A stretch of 64,000 nucleotides of DNA from Stratiolaelaps scimitus (taxonomy: Eukaryota > Arthropoda > Arachnida > Mesostigmata > Laelapidae). The notes under the pieces are model-generated. The model did not search any database and was not told where the DNA came from. It saw nothing but the letters and a program-made list of their open reading frames with translations. This document shows, in pieces, positions 38,401 to 48,703 of this stretch (its first letter is position 1; every line of letters begins with the position of its first letter). Position numbers and translations under genes: made by a program. Location of the stretch: assembly GCA_019614645.1 (NCBI GenBank), contig JABWDB010000021.1:4883501-4947500 (forward strand). The letters run 5' to 3'.

Positions 38401-40506
38401 GTAAGTTGTCTGAATCTATCTGACTACCTACCAACCTACTGATCTGGCTGGCTGGCTGCCTGCTTATGTCGATATAACGAGCGACATATGTGAATCGTGT
38501 AATGTGTCCCTTCTGTGCACCGTCGTTCGCATCAGTTCAACGCCACGACGCGAATGCGAACTTAACTTCATGGTGTCGGTAGTGAAAAGCACCAATGCAT
38601 GCACACAGGGATGACTAAATAAATCAACCAATGTTTAGCCTGTGTTGGTTAAACATGATCATGACGGTTAGGGTCGACGTAAGAGACAGGGAGCGAGCAG
38701 ATTAAGAGAGACAGAACATGAACGATCGATTATTATCATCGATTGAATTAGCATTGAACCTAGCAACTTGCAGGTGGTCGACATTGTTTTGAAAAGTGTT
38801 ATTTCGTCTACGACAATGGTAGACTGAACGATAAAATATACTGTTGTTGGGCCGAATTTGCAAGTCGGACTCTGTCCCCGCACATAATCGTAATCATTAG
38901 GAAGTATTCGTAAAGGGATGTTTTTATATCGGAGGAATCATTAATTGAAAACACAAAGACTGCTAACAAGCTGCTGTTGTCTCCTGTTGACGTCATTACG
39001 GACTAACGGATGAGACGCATATATCCATACATCAATGTACGCGATAGATGATCATCAATCTATTCATGTGTAGTCCATGTTGTTGAAGGTTGAACGAAGT
39101 TTTTTGGAAGATACATTTACATCAGGTAGGTACTACTACCTGCCGTGTAACATATAAGAGAGCTTAAGCATTGTAAAATTGCAGATCCTTCAATAAACCT
39201 TTACCTTTACTCACCTATGTCTACCTACTCGCTTACTAAATAGGTCAACAAAGCTGTGTGTGCGTATAGCGTAATCCCGAAATAGACAGACCCTGCAGCT
39301 GCTGCTGTCGCCAGTTGGCCGTGGTATTGTGGTCATTCAGATGTCGATGGACTGCGAACGTCGACGATATATAGAATCAAAAAGAACGTCGATAAGATAC
39401 GACACCATTGGCATCGGCGGTGTCAATGATTAAGTTGTGCCCCAGTGGTTGAGTACCACCACGAGCAGGTCACCAATGGTGGTTGCTGCGCAACACCGCA
39501 TCGACAGAGCACCGTTTCTCACAACACGACATTCAAATGATATCGCCTGTAATGGCACAGACTGGAATCAACGCGCAATTTTGCCGGTTTGGGTGACTAT
39601 GTGTGTGTGTGTGCGCCAACAACTAGTTATCGATAGACCGTCTCGGGATGGCTTCTGATTTCAGTTGTCGGAGGGGAAGCCAACTTCTACAATATATATA
39701 TATATATTATAAGTAAGATCTATCATTATTACTATTATTATTATGGAATTTTCATAGGGTCTTCTCGGCGCAGCACTCACATCACAGCTGTAACCACCGT
39801 AGACTTCCGTTTATGATTGGCATACCTTATTACATATTATATATATTCGCATTGTTGTTGTAATGTGGTCATGTGATGACACTGCGTCAGCGACATCTTA
39901 TATATATATATAATATATATATATTGGGAGCATCAACATAAGTATCGAAATGAAGATAAGATTCTTTTCCAACAAAATAAAATTTATACATATATATAAT
40001 CTTCATCCTTTTATGATTGCTTTTTTCGCATGGTTGATCATCACGGATACGATATAATATATTTGCAGCATTATTATTATTATGACGAGACAGGTGATTT
40101 GAGGTGATGGAGGCGGCGATTCCTCATCTCCAGGGGACCCTCCCTCGTTTTCGTTATTGATCAGAACCGGTATATATATAATATATTGGCATATAGAGCC
40201 ACATAGCATACCAATTATCTGTAGTCATTGTCAGCGTTCCTCGTCAAACAGGTTCATCTTCTCAGCTTCCACTCTGCGCTGAAAACTAACGGCGCAGAAT
40301 CCCTCCAGTGAACGATGACCTTGTCTGGAGCGGCCCGTGTCCCCAACTGGTCCCTTTCAGTCCGTTTTGACAAAGGGGACTTCATCGTTTTTCTCATCTC
40401 TCTGTCTCCTTCTCTCTCTCGCTCTCTCAAGTCCAACAGCTGGTCACTATTCGTTCGCTTCTGCAGCGACAGTAGCCGTCTGGGCCACCGGATCTAATTG
40501 GTCAAG
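38401..40506. other. No gene recognised
   Basis: If the candidate exons at 38316 and 41581 belong together, this would be intron. AT-rich in part, with short TA and TTA tracts near 39690-40085. Confidence 0.45.
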
Positions 40507-40659
40507 ATGTGCACTTGCTACAGTGTGGCGGGCAATCGCCGCACAGTAAACCACGGCCACCAGCAGCAGCAGCACCATCATCACCACCACCACCACTACG
40601 GAGTCGATTCGTTGCGCGAACAAACGCCAACCGGAGCGGGCCACCCGGGGCAACAGTAG
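40507..40659 (+). CDS. 50-aa ORF with Gln4-His8 tract
   Basis: ATG ORF of 50 codons. The centre is Q4 followed by H8, encoded by (CAG)n(CAC/CAT)n, between ordinary-looking flanks (VAGNRRTVN and YGVDSLREQ). Poly-His tracts occur in nuclear regulatory proteins, but the run could simply be a microsatellite in a 5' UTR. Confidence 0.2.
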   Translation: MCTCYSVAGNRRTVNHGHQQQQHHHHHHHHYGVDSLREQTPTGAGHPGQQ

Positions 40660-40768
40660 TTCACCCTGCCAACATCAGTGACTCAGATCGATGGTCGCAG
40701 CGGCCAGATAGATAGCAGACAGACAGACAGACAGAGCGACCGATGAGTTTGGGCCGGGGAGTCGGAGG

Positions 40769-40852
40769 ATGAATCCATTCCGCACCGTTGCCCAGTGTGC
40801 CCCTGGATCTGTTGTTCTCATTGTTGCTGCCTCGTTGCTGTCGGCCGCGTGA
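40769..40852 (+). CDS. 27-aa ORF resembling a signal peptide
   Basis: ATG ORF reading MNPFRTVAQ then a hydrophobic core (SVVLIVAASLLSAA) with an AxA-like end, then TGA. A GTGACG sequence just before the stop could be a weak donor, which would make this a first coding exon of a secreted protein. A longer overlapping frame (40788-41147) reaches a better donor, GTAAGT at 41010. Confidence 0.2.
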   Translation: MNPFRTVAQCAPGSVVLIVAASLLSAA

Positions 40853-41580
40853 CGTCGGACACGAACGCGCGAAAGAGACAACAAAACAGAGAGAAAGGAA
40901 AGGCCAGAACAGCGGAGAAAATTGCCGCATCCGTCTTCGTTTGTTTCGCCTTCGTTCGTGGTGTCTTGTTCCGGTGCCTCCCGAAGCCCGGGTCGCTCCC
41001 GGCCCTCGGGTAAGTCACTGTGCCTTTTTCAAAGTGTTACCTCGTCCGCGACTTCACGGAGTGGGTTACGTGACAGCATGCCCATCCAGGGCTGGATCTG
41101 TCAAAGGTATGACACATCTGCGATGTTGCAACCGAATGCGCGGCTGATGTCAGCCTTGTTAGCTAAATCGACAGTTGCCATAGGTGGGGAATAATTGGTT
41201 GCTTACGTTTCGAGCGTTTGCAAGCGATAGCGAAAGATTGCCTGAGTTGGCTTTCGTGTCGTGTAGGCCAAGCGGAACATGTAGACGAATCTAGCAATGA
41301 TTTCTACAGTATCGTGTGTTTCCTCAACACACACACAATTACCGTTAACAGCGTTCGATAACGGCGAATGTTGTCTTGTATATAGGCTAATTGGCACTAT
41401 ACTATATTTGATAGCGATTCTCGCGATCAATACCACATATGCCATGAATACATAGAATCCAACGACGAATGTCATATTTGAAACGTTCTCCAAGTTCTCC
41501 CGGCCTTTCTAAGCGCTTCCACTGGCGAGTTACGAATCGAGGCCTTTCGAGGCCCGATAGGCATCATTAGTTATGCTCAG

Positions 41581-41627
41581 TGAGCTCAGTTCGAGACATC
41601 GATGAGGCGTTGTACGTCTTCTTCGAC
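41581..41627 (+). CDS. Candidate 47-nt exon
   Basis: Bounded by TTATGCTCAG and a GTAAGC donor. It reads SSVRDIDEALYVFFD after two leading bases. Its entry phase fits the exit phase of the candidate exon at 38316-38400, and the joined codon would be TTG. This supports, weakly, one plus-strand gene across 38.3-41.6 kb. Confidence 0.22.
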
Positions 41628-43005
41628 GTAAGCCAGATTATCCCCCGGGGGCCGGCAAGCCCTTGCGGCTGTATACTTCACAGGATCGATAATCTAACCG
41701 TTTCGGGGTTGCCTCCTACTTCGTTCAACGAGTGTTGGTCGCACCATCCGTTAATCGAACAATGACGTTGCTCCCGGGCGCCACTACAGGTACGCGGTCT
41801 ATTTGTGTACCTGCAAGATGGTAGCATGCAATCCAGCTATTGCGTCGGTCACCAGTGCGGTTATTGTCCACTCATTGTTCGCGGTCAGCACACTCACCGA
41901 AAACTCTCACTGTGACCAGCGCGTCAACTGCGGAACCACACGACGCCTGCTGGAATAGTACCCCCCCTCAAGGAGACGAATGGGGCTATTCTGTTGCGAC
42001 ATATTGATTGTGCTTGCTATGATTGTGAAGCATTGCTCACAATCATAGCAAGCATACTGCTGCTGCTGTTGTTGCTGCTGCTGCTGCGACAGTCAACGTT
42101 AGCACACATCACGCACAGATCATAATTACTATACAATTGCCGATTAGTACAAAGGCTACTAATGTTATAACCTAGATAAACGCTAAACGGAAAATAGCCC
42201 AGAGCTACGCTTAATCGAGATCGCGTGAACGACGCTTTCGTCGAGCATTTGATGAGATTTGTACTAATAGCGGCCCATTTTCGTCGGTGAACGTCGTTCG
42301 TTGTCAGCGATGTGACGGTTGCTGGTTTTCCGTTGTCTGGATTTGGTGATGAGTCCATGAAATGGGGGATCGGGATAGAGAACAAAGTGCTAACAACAAT
42401 TCATGTTGTCATCTATTTCGTCTACTTTCATATTTTAATTAGCTACTCAGCAATATGACTACAGACACAGGCTGATGTCGCGTGTAACTAAGAATAATTA
42501 TCGCTAGCTGGCAGACACCGACACACCGTCGAAAAGATTGAACTAGATTGGACTAGTTCAATGATTCAATATGCACTAATTCATATGGTCGTCAAACCTC
42601 TACCGCACTCACAGGTGCCACTTGAGCTTAGCGCCGCTTCTTTTGAACCTGTGCCATGCTCGTAGAGACACACGTTGCAGTGAGCAAGTTGTGATCTCTG
42701 CATTGCTATGGCTGTCCGCCACAAATCAGCCAACCGAGCCACTATGGCCGAAACGACGAACGACTTTCTCAAGGAAACCAAACTCGGACGCTGATGACAG
42801 TCGGAGCCCTCTATGGCTCCGGCCTGACTCCAGGATTGACTCTGGATGAAAGAGCTCGTCAAGAGAGGTCGTCCTTGTGTGCCCTGTGTTGTCACAGTTT
42901 GCCTCTCGTACTGTTATTGCAGTGTGCAGCTAGAAAGAGAGCAGCGGTTTGTATGTATCACCACCGTCGACGGGACATTCTCGATTGCTCTAGTGATAAT
43001 TCTGT
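41628..43005. other. Hairpin and ORF shadows
   Basis: Contains the perfect 18-bp hairpin at 42011-42054 and a CTG tract. Opposed ORFs at 42581-42895 (-) and 42622-42849 (+) have similar plausibility and I cannot choose. Confidence 0.4.
42011..42054. repeat. Perfect 18-bp inverted repeat (hairpin)
   Basis: TGCTTGCTATGATTGTGA at 42011-42028 and its exact reverse complement at 42037-42054 are separated by 8 nt. A (CTG)n tract follows. The stem is perfect and short for an animal pre-miRNA. It may be a foldback remnant, a structured RNA element or a copying artefact. Confidence 0.9.
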
Positions 43006-43359
43006 GTGGGCGGTCATCGTGGTTATCCTAGTTCCGACAGTGGGCAGACAGCAGACGGAGATACCACCATTACATACGCATCTACAGAGGGTCCAGAGGG
43101 CCAGTTCCTACTACTACTACTACTAGTCGGAACAGGAGAGAAGTGGGCAGTGGTCCTTTCGAAACGGGGACGCAATGGAAATGCCGACCCTGTCTCTTGT
43201 GGATCGAACGCCCGCATGCAGCCGGCATCCATCGATGACGTCTTCAACGTGGCTCACGGAGAAGCTCATTCCGAAGTCGGAGTGTTATTTGTCAATGGAC
43301 CTCACTTCTGTTTCGGGTCTTCGAAAGGAGGTCTTCATTCCTCTTTTGTCAGCGTTTAG
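43006..43359 (+). CDS. 117-codon open frame, unrecognised
   Basis: The open frame has protein-like composition over most of its length (for example SIDDVFNVAHGEAHSEVGV) and an L6 run from (CTA)6. There is no ATG near the start; an acceptor at TTCCGACAG near 43040 could begin an exon. The opposite strand has an ORF at 43023-43247. Not recognised. Confidence 0.22.
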   Translation: MGGHRGYPSSDSGQTADGDTTITYASTEGPEGQFLLLLLLVGTGEKWAVVLSKRGRNGNADPVSCGSNARMQPASIDDVFNVAHGEAHSEVGVLFVNGPHFCFGSSKGGLHSSFVSV

Positions 43360-44151
43360 GCCGCGTCGCCATTCTGACAAGTTGGTGGGTAGGTTTGGTG
43401 ACTAGGGCGCGACGAAGACTAGACAGAAGCTCGAACCTGCGATCAGGCCTGGACGCTGCGAATCGATGCACAAGTAATCTGCCAACTGGCATCAACCATT
43501 AGGCCTGATAGAGTCCGACCACAACACAGCCGCCAACGCTCGAGAGAGAGATTGCAGACAGACTAGTTGAGACGCAGACAGACTCGACGATGAGAAGTGG
43601 ACAAAGAACTCAATGAACAGAAACCATTGGCAGGAGGCACGTGCTTCGCTGAATGGTCAAATATGTGCCGGAAACATGGATAGTCTTTTCATTTCAGGGA
43701 AATAGTGTTGGACACTCCTTTTTCTTATAAAGATCTCATTCAGAGAGGAAGAAGAGCTCCCTCTAATTTCGACCCAAGTCATATACATATCGCACAGCCT
43801 GCAATTGGCGATAGATTGAATTAATTCTTCATATCGGGCACCACCAGAAAAATCTAACTATCAAATCAAATATATATATATACATATGTATATATGGATG
43901 TGGTAAGAAGGGAATGAAATACGAATCGCATTACGTTTTAGCTAGACCATATGTCTGTCTCATTGCAAGCTGGCTGTATATTGTATCGCACGAGGCCGAC
44001 GACCATAATCAGAGAGAGGGAGACCTGATTGGCATCAAATGGATAGAACAGAACGATGAAGCCAGGCCGCGACACGCAGGCCTAACCTGCACGCGATACA
44101 ATTTAAGATGTCGTTAAGGACCGATCGACTTTAGCGAGGTCCGGCGCATGG

Positions 44152-44641
44152 TTGCCACTGGCTGTCCGAATGGGAGCTTACTCGCGTTTGTCCAGGCGAC
44201 GACGAGGCGCAACGAGCGCTTACAGATATCCCTGCTACAGTGAGCACGCGAGGGAGTTTGGGAGACCCGCCGCCCACTCCCCTATGCCTTGCCTCCTTCC
44301 CAAAGTATCACAGAGAAGGAGAGGCCCAGCCTCGGTCCTGCACATAGTGTAAGCACTAAATGATTTCTACTTTTAGCTCCTCGCTCGCACCCCCAACCAA
44401 GCCGGCCGTTGCCTTTGTCACCGACGCACTGCTGTCGTTGCTTGTGGTGCTGGCTGAAACAGAAAGACGGCCTCCGCAAACCACCTCTAACCCCGTTCCT
44501 GTGACCAGGAATAGCAGACTCGGGTGGATGAAAGACCAAGGAAAGAAACGACTTAGCTGGCGATTGTGCGCAACGGGCCGTGCACTCACCATCAGGGAGG
44601 GCCGGCTCTGTGAGGCCATCGTGTTGAGGCCATGCGGCTGA
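44152..44641 (+). CDS. Two open frames joined in phase by a possible 28-nt intron
   Basis: An open frame from 44152 ends shortly after a GTAAGC at 44349. A strong acceptor (CTACTTTTAG) ends at 44376. Removing 44349-44376 joins it in frame to a second open frame running to a TGA at 44641, giving about 153 residues. The second part has mostly G/C third positions and ordinary composition (KPAVAFVTDALLSLLVVLAE). The implied intron is 28 nt with CACTAAAT as a branch-like site, far shorter than usual animal introns, so the acceptor may instead pair with a distant donor. A 149-codon minus-strand ORF (44282-44731) overlaps. Confidence 0.22.
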
Positions 44642-44654
44642 AAAGTTGCTGTAA

Positions 44655-44891
44655 TTAGTACTATCGGTATATGCGTGTGATCGTAGATTCCTGCGAGTGG
44701 AGGAAATTGATTGCGAGAGCAACAGCCTCAACCTGAAGGCTCAATTTTTTGTGGCTCAATACAACATTGCTAGGACTGAAGAGGAACTGATTTGCTTTTT
44801 ATCTGCCTACTTGGAGAGTGGTTTGGATAACCGTGAAAAATGTGGACACACTGTGCTTAAACACATTTTATGGAACAATCAAAACAAATAA
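44655..44891 (+). CDS. Possible terminal exon, ~70 codons
   Basis: Frame open from 44655 to a TAA at 44889-44891. There is an AG at 44684-44685 that could be an acceptor. The peptide looks like a folded helical protein (EELICFLSAYLESGLD, then HTVLKHILW). AT-rich sequence follows. Not recognised. Confidence 0.25.
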   Translation, partial: LVLSVYACDRRFLRVEEIDCESNSLNLKAQFFVAQYNIARTEEELICFLSAYLESGLDNREKCGHTVLKHILWNNQNK

Positions 44892-45303
44892 GATATAACC
44901 CTTTTTGCAGATAACAAATTATTAATGAGATCTATTCGTATGTTCGAACTCGTGTAATTTTCCTATACTCTAATTTCATTCTGTATTTGTTGTGTAACTT
45001 TTCAGGTAAGCTCCCTTGATGCGTATGGCGAGAATGAATTGCAACGCCACTGTGTCCAATCAAGGTGCGGACGTCTACATACGCCAATGAATCAACAGTG
45101 AAGAGTGACCACGAACAGGGTGAACTGGCTATGGTGCCTGACAAATTAGAAAGTCATATTTGTTGATTAAAGTCGTATATTGATATTAGCTGAATCATTA
45201 GTCTCTCTTCCCGTACGTCAAAAATGGGTCCCATCGAAATTTGATTTTTGGCCTCAAATTTGCTATGCTTTAATTTGTGATGCCTCAGCTTTCGACTGAT
45301 CCG

Positions 45304-45594
45304 TTATACTTCAGTTACTGAATCTTGGATCGCTATGTTGTAGGTATAATAATTAAGGGATGACGGGGAAATGTCTTCTGAAGAACCGCATCCTGCTGTT
45401 GTTGCTGTTTTTATTATTATTATTATTATAAATACAGAGGAGCATGTAATTTTCGGTACCTCTATCCATACCTTCGCGTTTTTCCATAATAGGCTATCTG
45501 GATTCCGTCGGTCCAGACGTCGGTTCCGACACTTAAAGTAATGTAAAGAAGAATTTACTTTACTCCGAATAAGGCCGCAAATGTCAACTGTCAT
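45304..45594 (-). CDS. 96-aa ORF, unrecognised
   Basis: ATG-initiated minus-strand ORF. The first half is basic with scattered Cys (SSLHYFKCRNRRLDRR); an I6 run comes from (ATA)n in the middle. A GTATGG donor-like site lies near its centre, so only the first part may be exon. Confidence 0.15.
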   Translation of the reverse strand: MTVDICGLIRSKVNSSLHYFKCRNRRLDRRNPDSLLWKNAKVWIEVPKITCSSVFIIIIIIKTATTAGCGSSEDISPSSLNYYTYNIAIQDSVTEV

Positions 45595-45903
45595 TAATCA
45601 GAAATAAACAACTCTGATTCTCTGATCATATTTGTCGTTCCGCACAACCGTAAGTGTTGCTTAAACTATAGCCTACAACGGCTATCTCTGCTCGTAGAAC
45701 CTATGCAGCTGGTCGCTGCAAAGATCCCTACGACGTATACTGCACACACCTTGTCCCTGTCGTTTTCACGCTATCGTTACCTTTATCGCGTAGTACTTAT
45801 CCTTTTGCTAACAAGTTAAATACCACATTCTCCTTGGTTAGGTCTTCTTCTTCGTTGCTCATTGGATCACACAGAGCAAGGAAGCAAAGAGTGCTTAGGA
45901 CAA

Positions 45904-46065
45904 ATGCTAATTTATACTTTGTACTGTTTTGTCGTTGTCGTTGTTTTGTCGTTGTGTTGTACCGCCATCATTGTTGTTGTTGTTGTTGCTGCTGTTCCTG
46001 TCTTCGTTTACGAACGTGCGTCCGAACGTCTGCCCGAAGTTGTCACTTGTGGCTCGTCCCCCTGA
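45904..46065 (+). CDS. 53-aa ORF, hydrophobic microprotein
   Basis: ATG ORF whose first 33 residues are almost entirely hydrophobic (V5 and V5 runs from GTT repeats), followed by VYERASERLPEVVTCGSSP. It would be a single-span or secreted peptide if translated, but the hydrophobicity follows from the trinucleotide repeat. Confidence 0.15.
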   Translation: MLIYTLYCFVVVVVLSLCCTAIIVVVVVAAVPVFVYERASERLPEVVTCGSSP

Positions 46066-46888
46066 GATCCATTAACGGTTGTCGGTCCGATGGTCGTCGA
46101 AAAGGAGGGGCAATTATAAATGTAGGGGGTGACCGCGAAGAGGACCCAGTGTAACAGTACCTATCTTCGTGTGAACTGACGCCGCCGCCGCCGCTACAGC
46201 AGTAGTAGCAGCAGCAGCAGCAGCAGCAGACCGTTATCGCTTCACGTTGTGTTCGTCTCACGGCGGACCTGAGAAGTCAGAAAATGGATCCCCTCAAGGC
46301 GTTTGCATACGTGGCTTTGCCGGAGGACCGCTCGCCCTGGTTTGTCTAGCAGGTGGACCGGGGGCCTGCGGTCTTTACGTACGTCACGTTGTTCTCTGCC
46401 ACATGCTAGCTGTTTGCTAGCCAGCCAGCCAGCTTGCTTAGCTTCCTGGCTGCGGTACTGTCGAGTCAAACAGTAACAACTCACCTTCAATGACTGGTTA
46501 GCCCGTTGACTGACCAGCTCCGTAGTGTCTGTCGTATGGTGTATAATAGTATCGTAGGCGACTGCGCAAGCGTCGAGATCAATCAATAGGCATGGGGCAA
46601 TTGCAGTCTGCTAGACGCTCACAGTTGTCTTGAAGTGAAGACAGGATCATAGGAGGAGTGAAGACGTCGCCAGAGGGGGCGGCGATAGCTCGACGAACTT
46701 GGGCCGGCATGAGAGCTATTGAAATGTCTTTCAATGGCTCCTGCAGCTGCTGCTGCTGCAGCCGCTGCTTCATCCGAAGATCTGAAATAGAAGACGATTA
46801 GAAAAGTGGAAGAATCCAGAGAACCAGCACTGTACGGCCATTTCTGATCGTTGTTGCCGATGATGTTGTTGTTGGGGTAGTCTTCTTC

Positions 46889-47080
46889 ATGGGGTCAAGT
46901 ACGCGCGTTCATGGTGTAGCGGAATTTATTTTTCTCCTTTTGTTGTTGTCTTTGTTGTTGTTCTACCCTGCTGCTTCGGCTTCTTCAGCGGCTACGTCCA
47001 CAATAGCGGTTCAAGTACTGTTTGGCTTTATGTTGCCGGCGTTGTCCTCGCCATTGCCACTAGTGCTGTTGCCTCGTTAA
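46889..47080 (+). CDS. 63-aa ORF with canonical signal peptide
   Basis: ATG in good context (CTTCATGG). N terminus MGSSTRVHGVAEF, then a leucine-rich core (IFLLLLLSLLLFYP) and an AASA-SS site fitting signal peptidase near residue 31. A second hydrophobic stretch follows (VQVLFGFMLPAL). It could be a first coding exon or a small secreted peptide. Leucine richness partly comes from TTG repeats. No family recognised. Confidence 0.28.
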   Translation: MGSSTRVHGVAEFIFLLLLLSLLLFYPAASASSAATSTIAVQVLFGFMLPALSSPLPLVLLPR

Positions 47081-47723
47081 GTGGCAACATTGCTACTTGC
47101 GATCACAGAAATTATCGAAGCCGCCGACGGAAAGATGGCGAACTGCAGAGATCGCTCCCGGATTCCTTAATTTTTCTTATCGTCTCTTTATTACGTAGAC
47201 GGGATTAGACACTTGTGTAGCGGCTGGTACATTTGGCCCATCGCCCACTCCAGGCGCCCCTCATCTAACAGCTATATCGAGCTGTGAGTTGGTGAGAGAT
47301 GTTCGCCTTTTCGTTGACTTCGATTAGTCATCAGAGCTCTGTCTATCCATAGCTTTTTTCCACATATAACAGGTGAGGGGACATCAACGAGAATATTTAC
47401 ATCGCGGCGGAACGTCATGTTAGGTTGTTGGCCAAGCCTTGTCGCACTGGCCCCGGTACTGGCCCGACGCTTTTTTATGACTCTATAAGATGGTGCCATA
47501 GACTCCTAGCCTGGTGGCATCATAATACCTCCATCGGTAGCAGATAGAACGGGCCCTCGTGGCGCGCATCGCAGAACATCACGAGCATGCGTCCAGATGG
47601 GTATTTTCGATGCGGTAGACCGATGGTTCATTGTAGGTGCGGTGTGGTACCATTTTTATTATTTCCATTGTTGTTACCTCCTCTCCAGTGCGATTGCCTT
47701 CAACCCCAAGACGCTGGCAACTA

Positions 47724-47726
<3 letters not shown>

Positions 47727-47806
<80 letters not shown>
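47727..47806. repeat. (TA)40 microsatellite
   Basis: This 80-bp uninterrupted TA tract is the longest simple repeat in the window. It sits directly against the inverted SINE pair. Confidence 0.98.
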
Positions 47807-47807
<1 letters not shown>

Positions 47808-47809
<2 letters not shown>

Positions 47810-47990
47810 CTCACAGGCAACATTTAACGTCTACGGAACTACTTTCGGCATTGCTTCATAAGACGGATCTCTTAGATGCAAATGTGCAACAGTGGGGATC
47901 GAACCACCATTGCACATTTGCATTCAAGGGTCCGTATTATGAAACAATGCCAAAAGCCGTTCCGTAGACGTTAAATGTTGCCTGTGAGAA
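47808..47990. repeat. Head-to-head inverted SINE pair (foldback element)
   Basis: Arms at 47808-47889 and 47910-47990 are inverted repeats of about 82 bp. The outer 32 bp (ending GTTGCCTGTGAGAA) are identical and the inner part is about 85 percent identical. The 20-bp centre contains, on the minus strand, GGTTCGATCCC, a good match to the RNA polymerase III B-box consensus. Both arms match the 3' half of the SINE-like copy at 28291-28440, so this looks like two copies joined head to head, the plus one cut at its B-box. The left side abuts an 80-bp (TA)n tract and the right side an A/T-rich tract. A 183-nt transcript would form a long hairpin. Confidence 0.75.
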
Positions 47991-48388
47991 AAAAAATATA
48001 AATATACATATAATATATATGTGTATATGTATATTTATTATAGAAGGCATTTCTGCGTTATACGCATGTCTGTCGAAATGCTGTCGACGGCCTTGGCTGC
48101 AGATTATGTACGAGCAGGTCGTGTTCATCCATACCTCGCTAAATGACAGCCATCGTAGCTGGCGTCTCTTCCTCGCTAACATGCTCTTGTAGAATATTTA
48201 TCAGCTGCTCAAACGCTCGCTCGCGACAGGCTCAGAGTGGCAAAACTTAGTGGCAGTTTCGGCTAACAGCAGCGCATTAAGCGCAGCACTACCACGAGAG
48301 GCATGAAGCCGAAAAGCGACAGGACGAAAGGTTGTCACAACATAAAATTCACACTGAAATATTCTACGGGGTATGCAAATGAACTGCG

Positions 48389-48460
48389 TAGTTGAAGCGG
48401 ACATAAGCGGTTCATATCGTCGCTATGAAAGCTAGAAGCCGCAGGTTCGAGTCCCGTGAC
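48389..48460 (+). pseudogene. tRNA-like segment with A- and B-box (pseudo-tRNA or SINE head)
   Basis: TAGTTGAAGCGG at 48389-48400 fits the A-box pattern TRGYNNARNNGG, and GGTTCGAGTCC at 48444-48454 fits the B-box. Between them TTCATA and TATGAA form a 6-bp stem with a 7-nt loop, like an anticodon arm, but the base before the would-be anticodon is C rather than T. The T-stem has a mismatch and I find no acceptor stem. So it is not a functional tRNA. The A-B distance (43 nt between boxes) is long for a tRNA without an intron. It lies about 200 bp beyond the LINE 3' end. Confidence 0.35.
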
Positions 48461-48666
48461 ACACAAGAGAAGTTACCTTGTGGATGTATGAAATGCTGAA
48501 CTGAAGGTCGTCTGACGTGATGACAACTGATGCGCTCAACAGCGGTGTTCTACAGAATGGGGCTTACGGGCGTCCGTTGGCCGGCTGTTCGTCGCCGAGA
48601 GAGTTCTGCGGTGTTGGGTCGCCATAGACAATGGTCGTATCTCAGACATAACATGCGGAATTACTG

Positions 48667-48703
48667 TTTATTCAAACATACAGTAGGGCGGGATTTCTAG
48701 GGA
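48667..48703 (-). terminator. Very short LINE 3' UTR with AATAAA and small hairpin
   Basis: After the ORF2 TAA, the minus strand has about 37 nt ending in TTTGAATAAA. TACTGT at the start of that motif can pair with ACAGTA that straddles the AATAAA end and the next bases (48662-48685), giving a 6-bp stem. The AATAAA is a candidate polyadenylation signal. A 20-nt block of this end recurs at 56671-56690. Confidence 0.5.

Noticed and set aside
44282..44731. 149-codon minus-strand ORF
   Set aside because: It overlaps plus-strand frames with better third-position bias and a strong acceptor; its composition is not protein-like to my eye.
48421..48470. A functional tRNA gene at the GGTTCGAGTCC site
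   Set aside because: No acceptor stem pairing, a T-stem mismatch, and a non-T base before the would-be anticodon.
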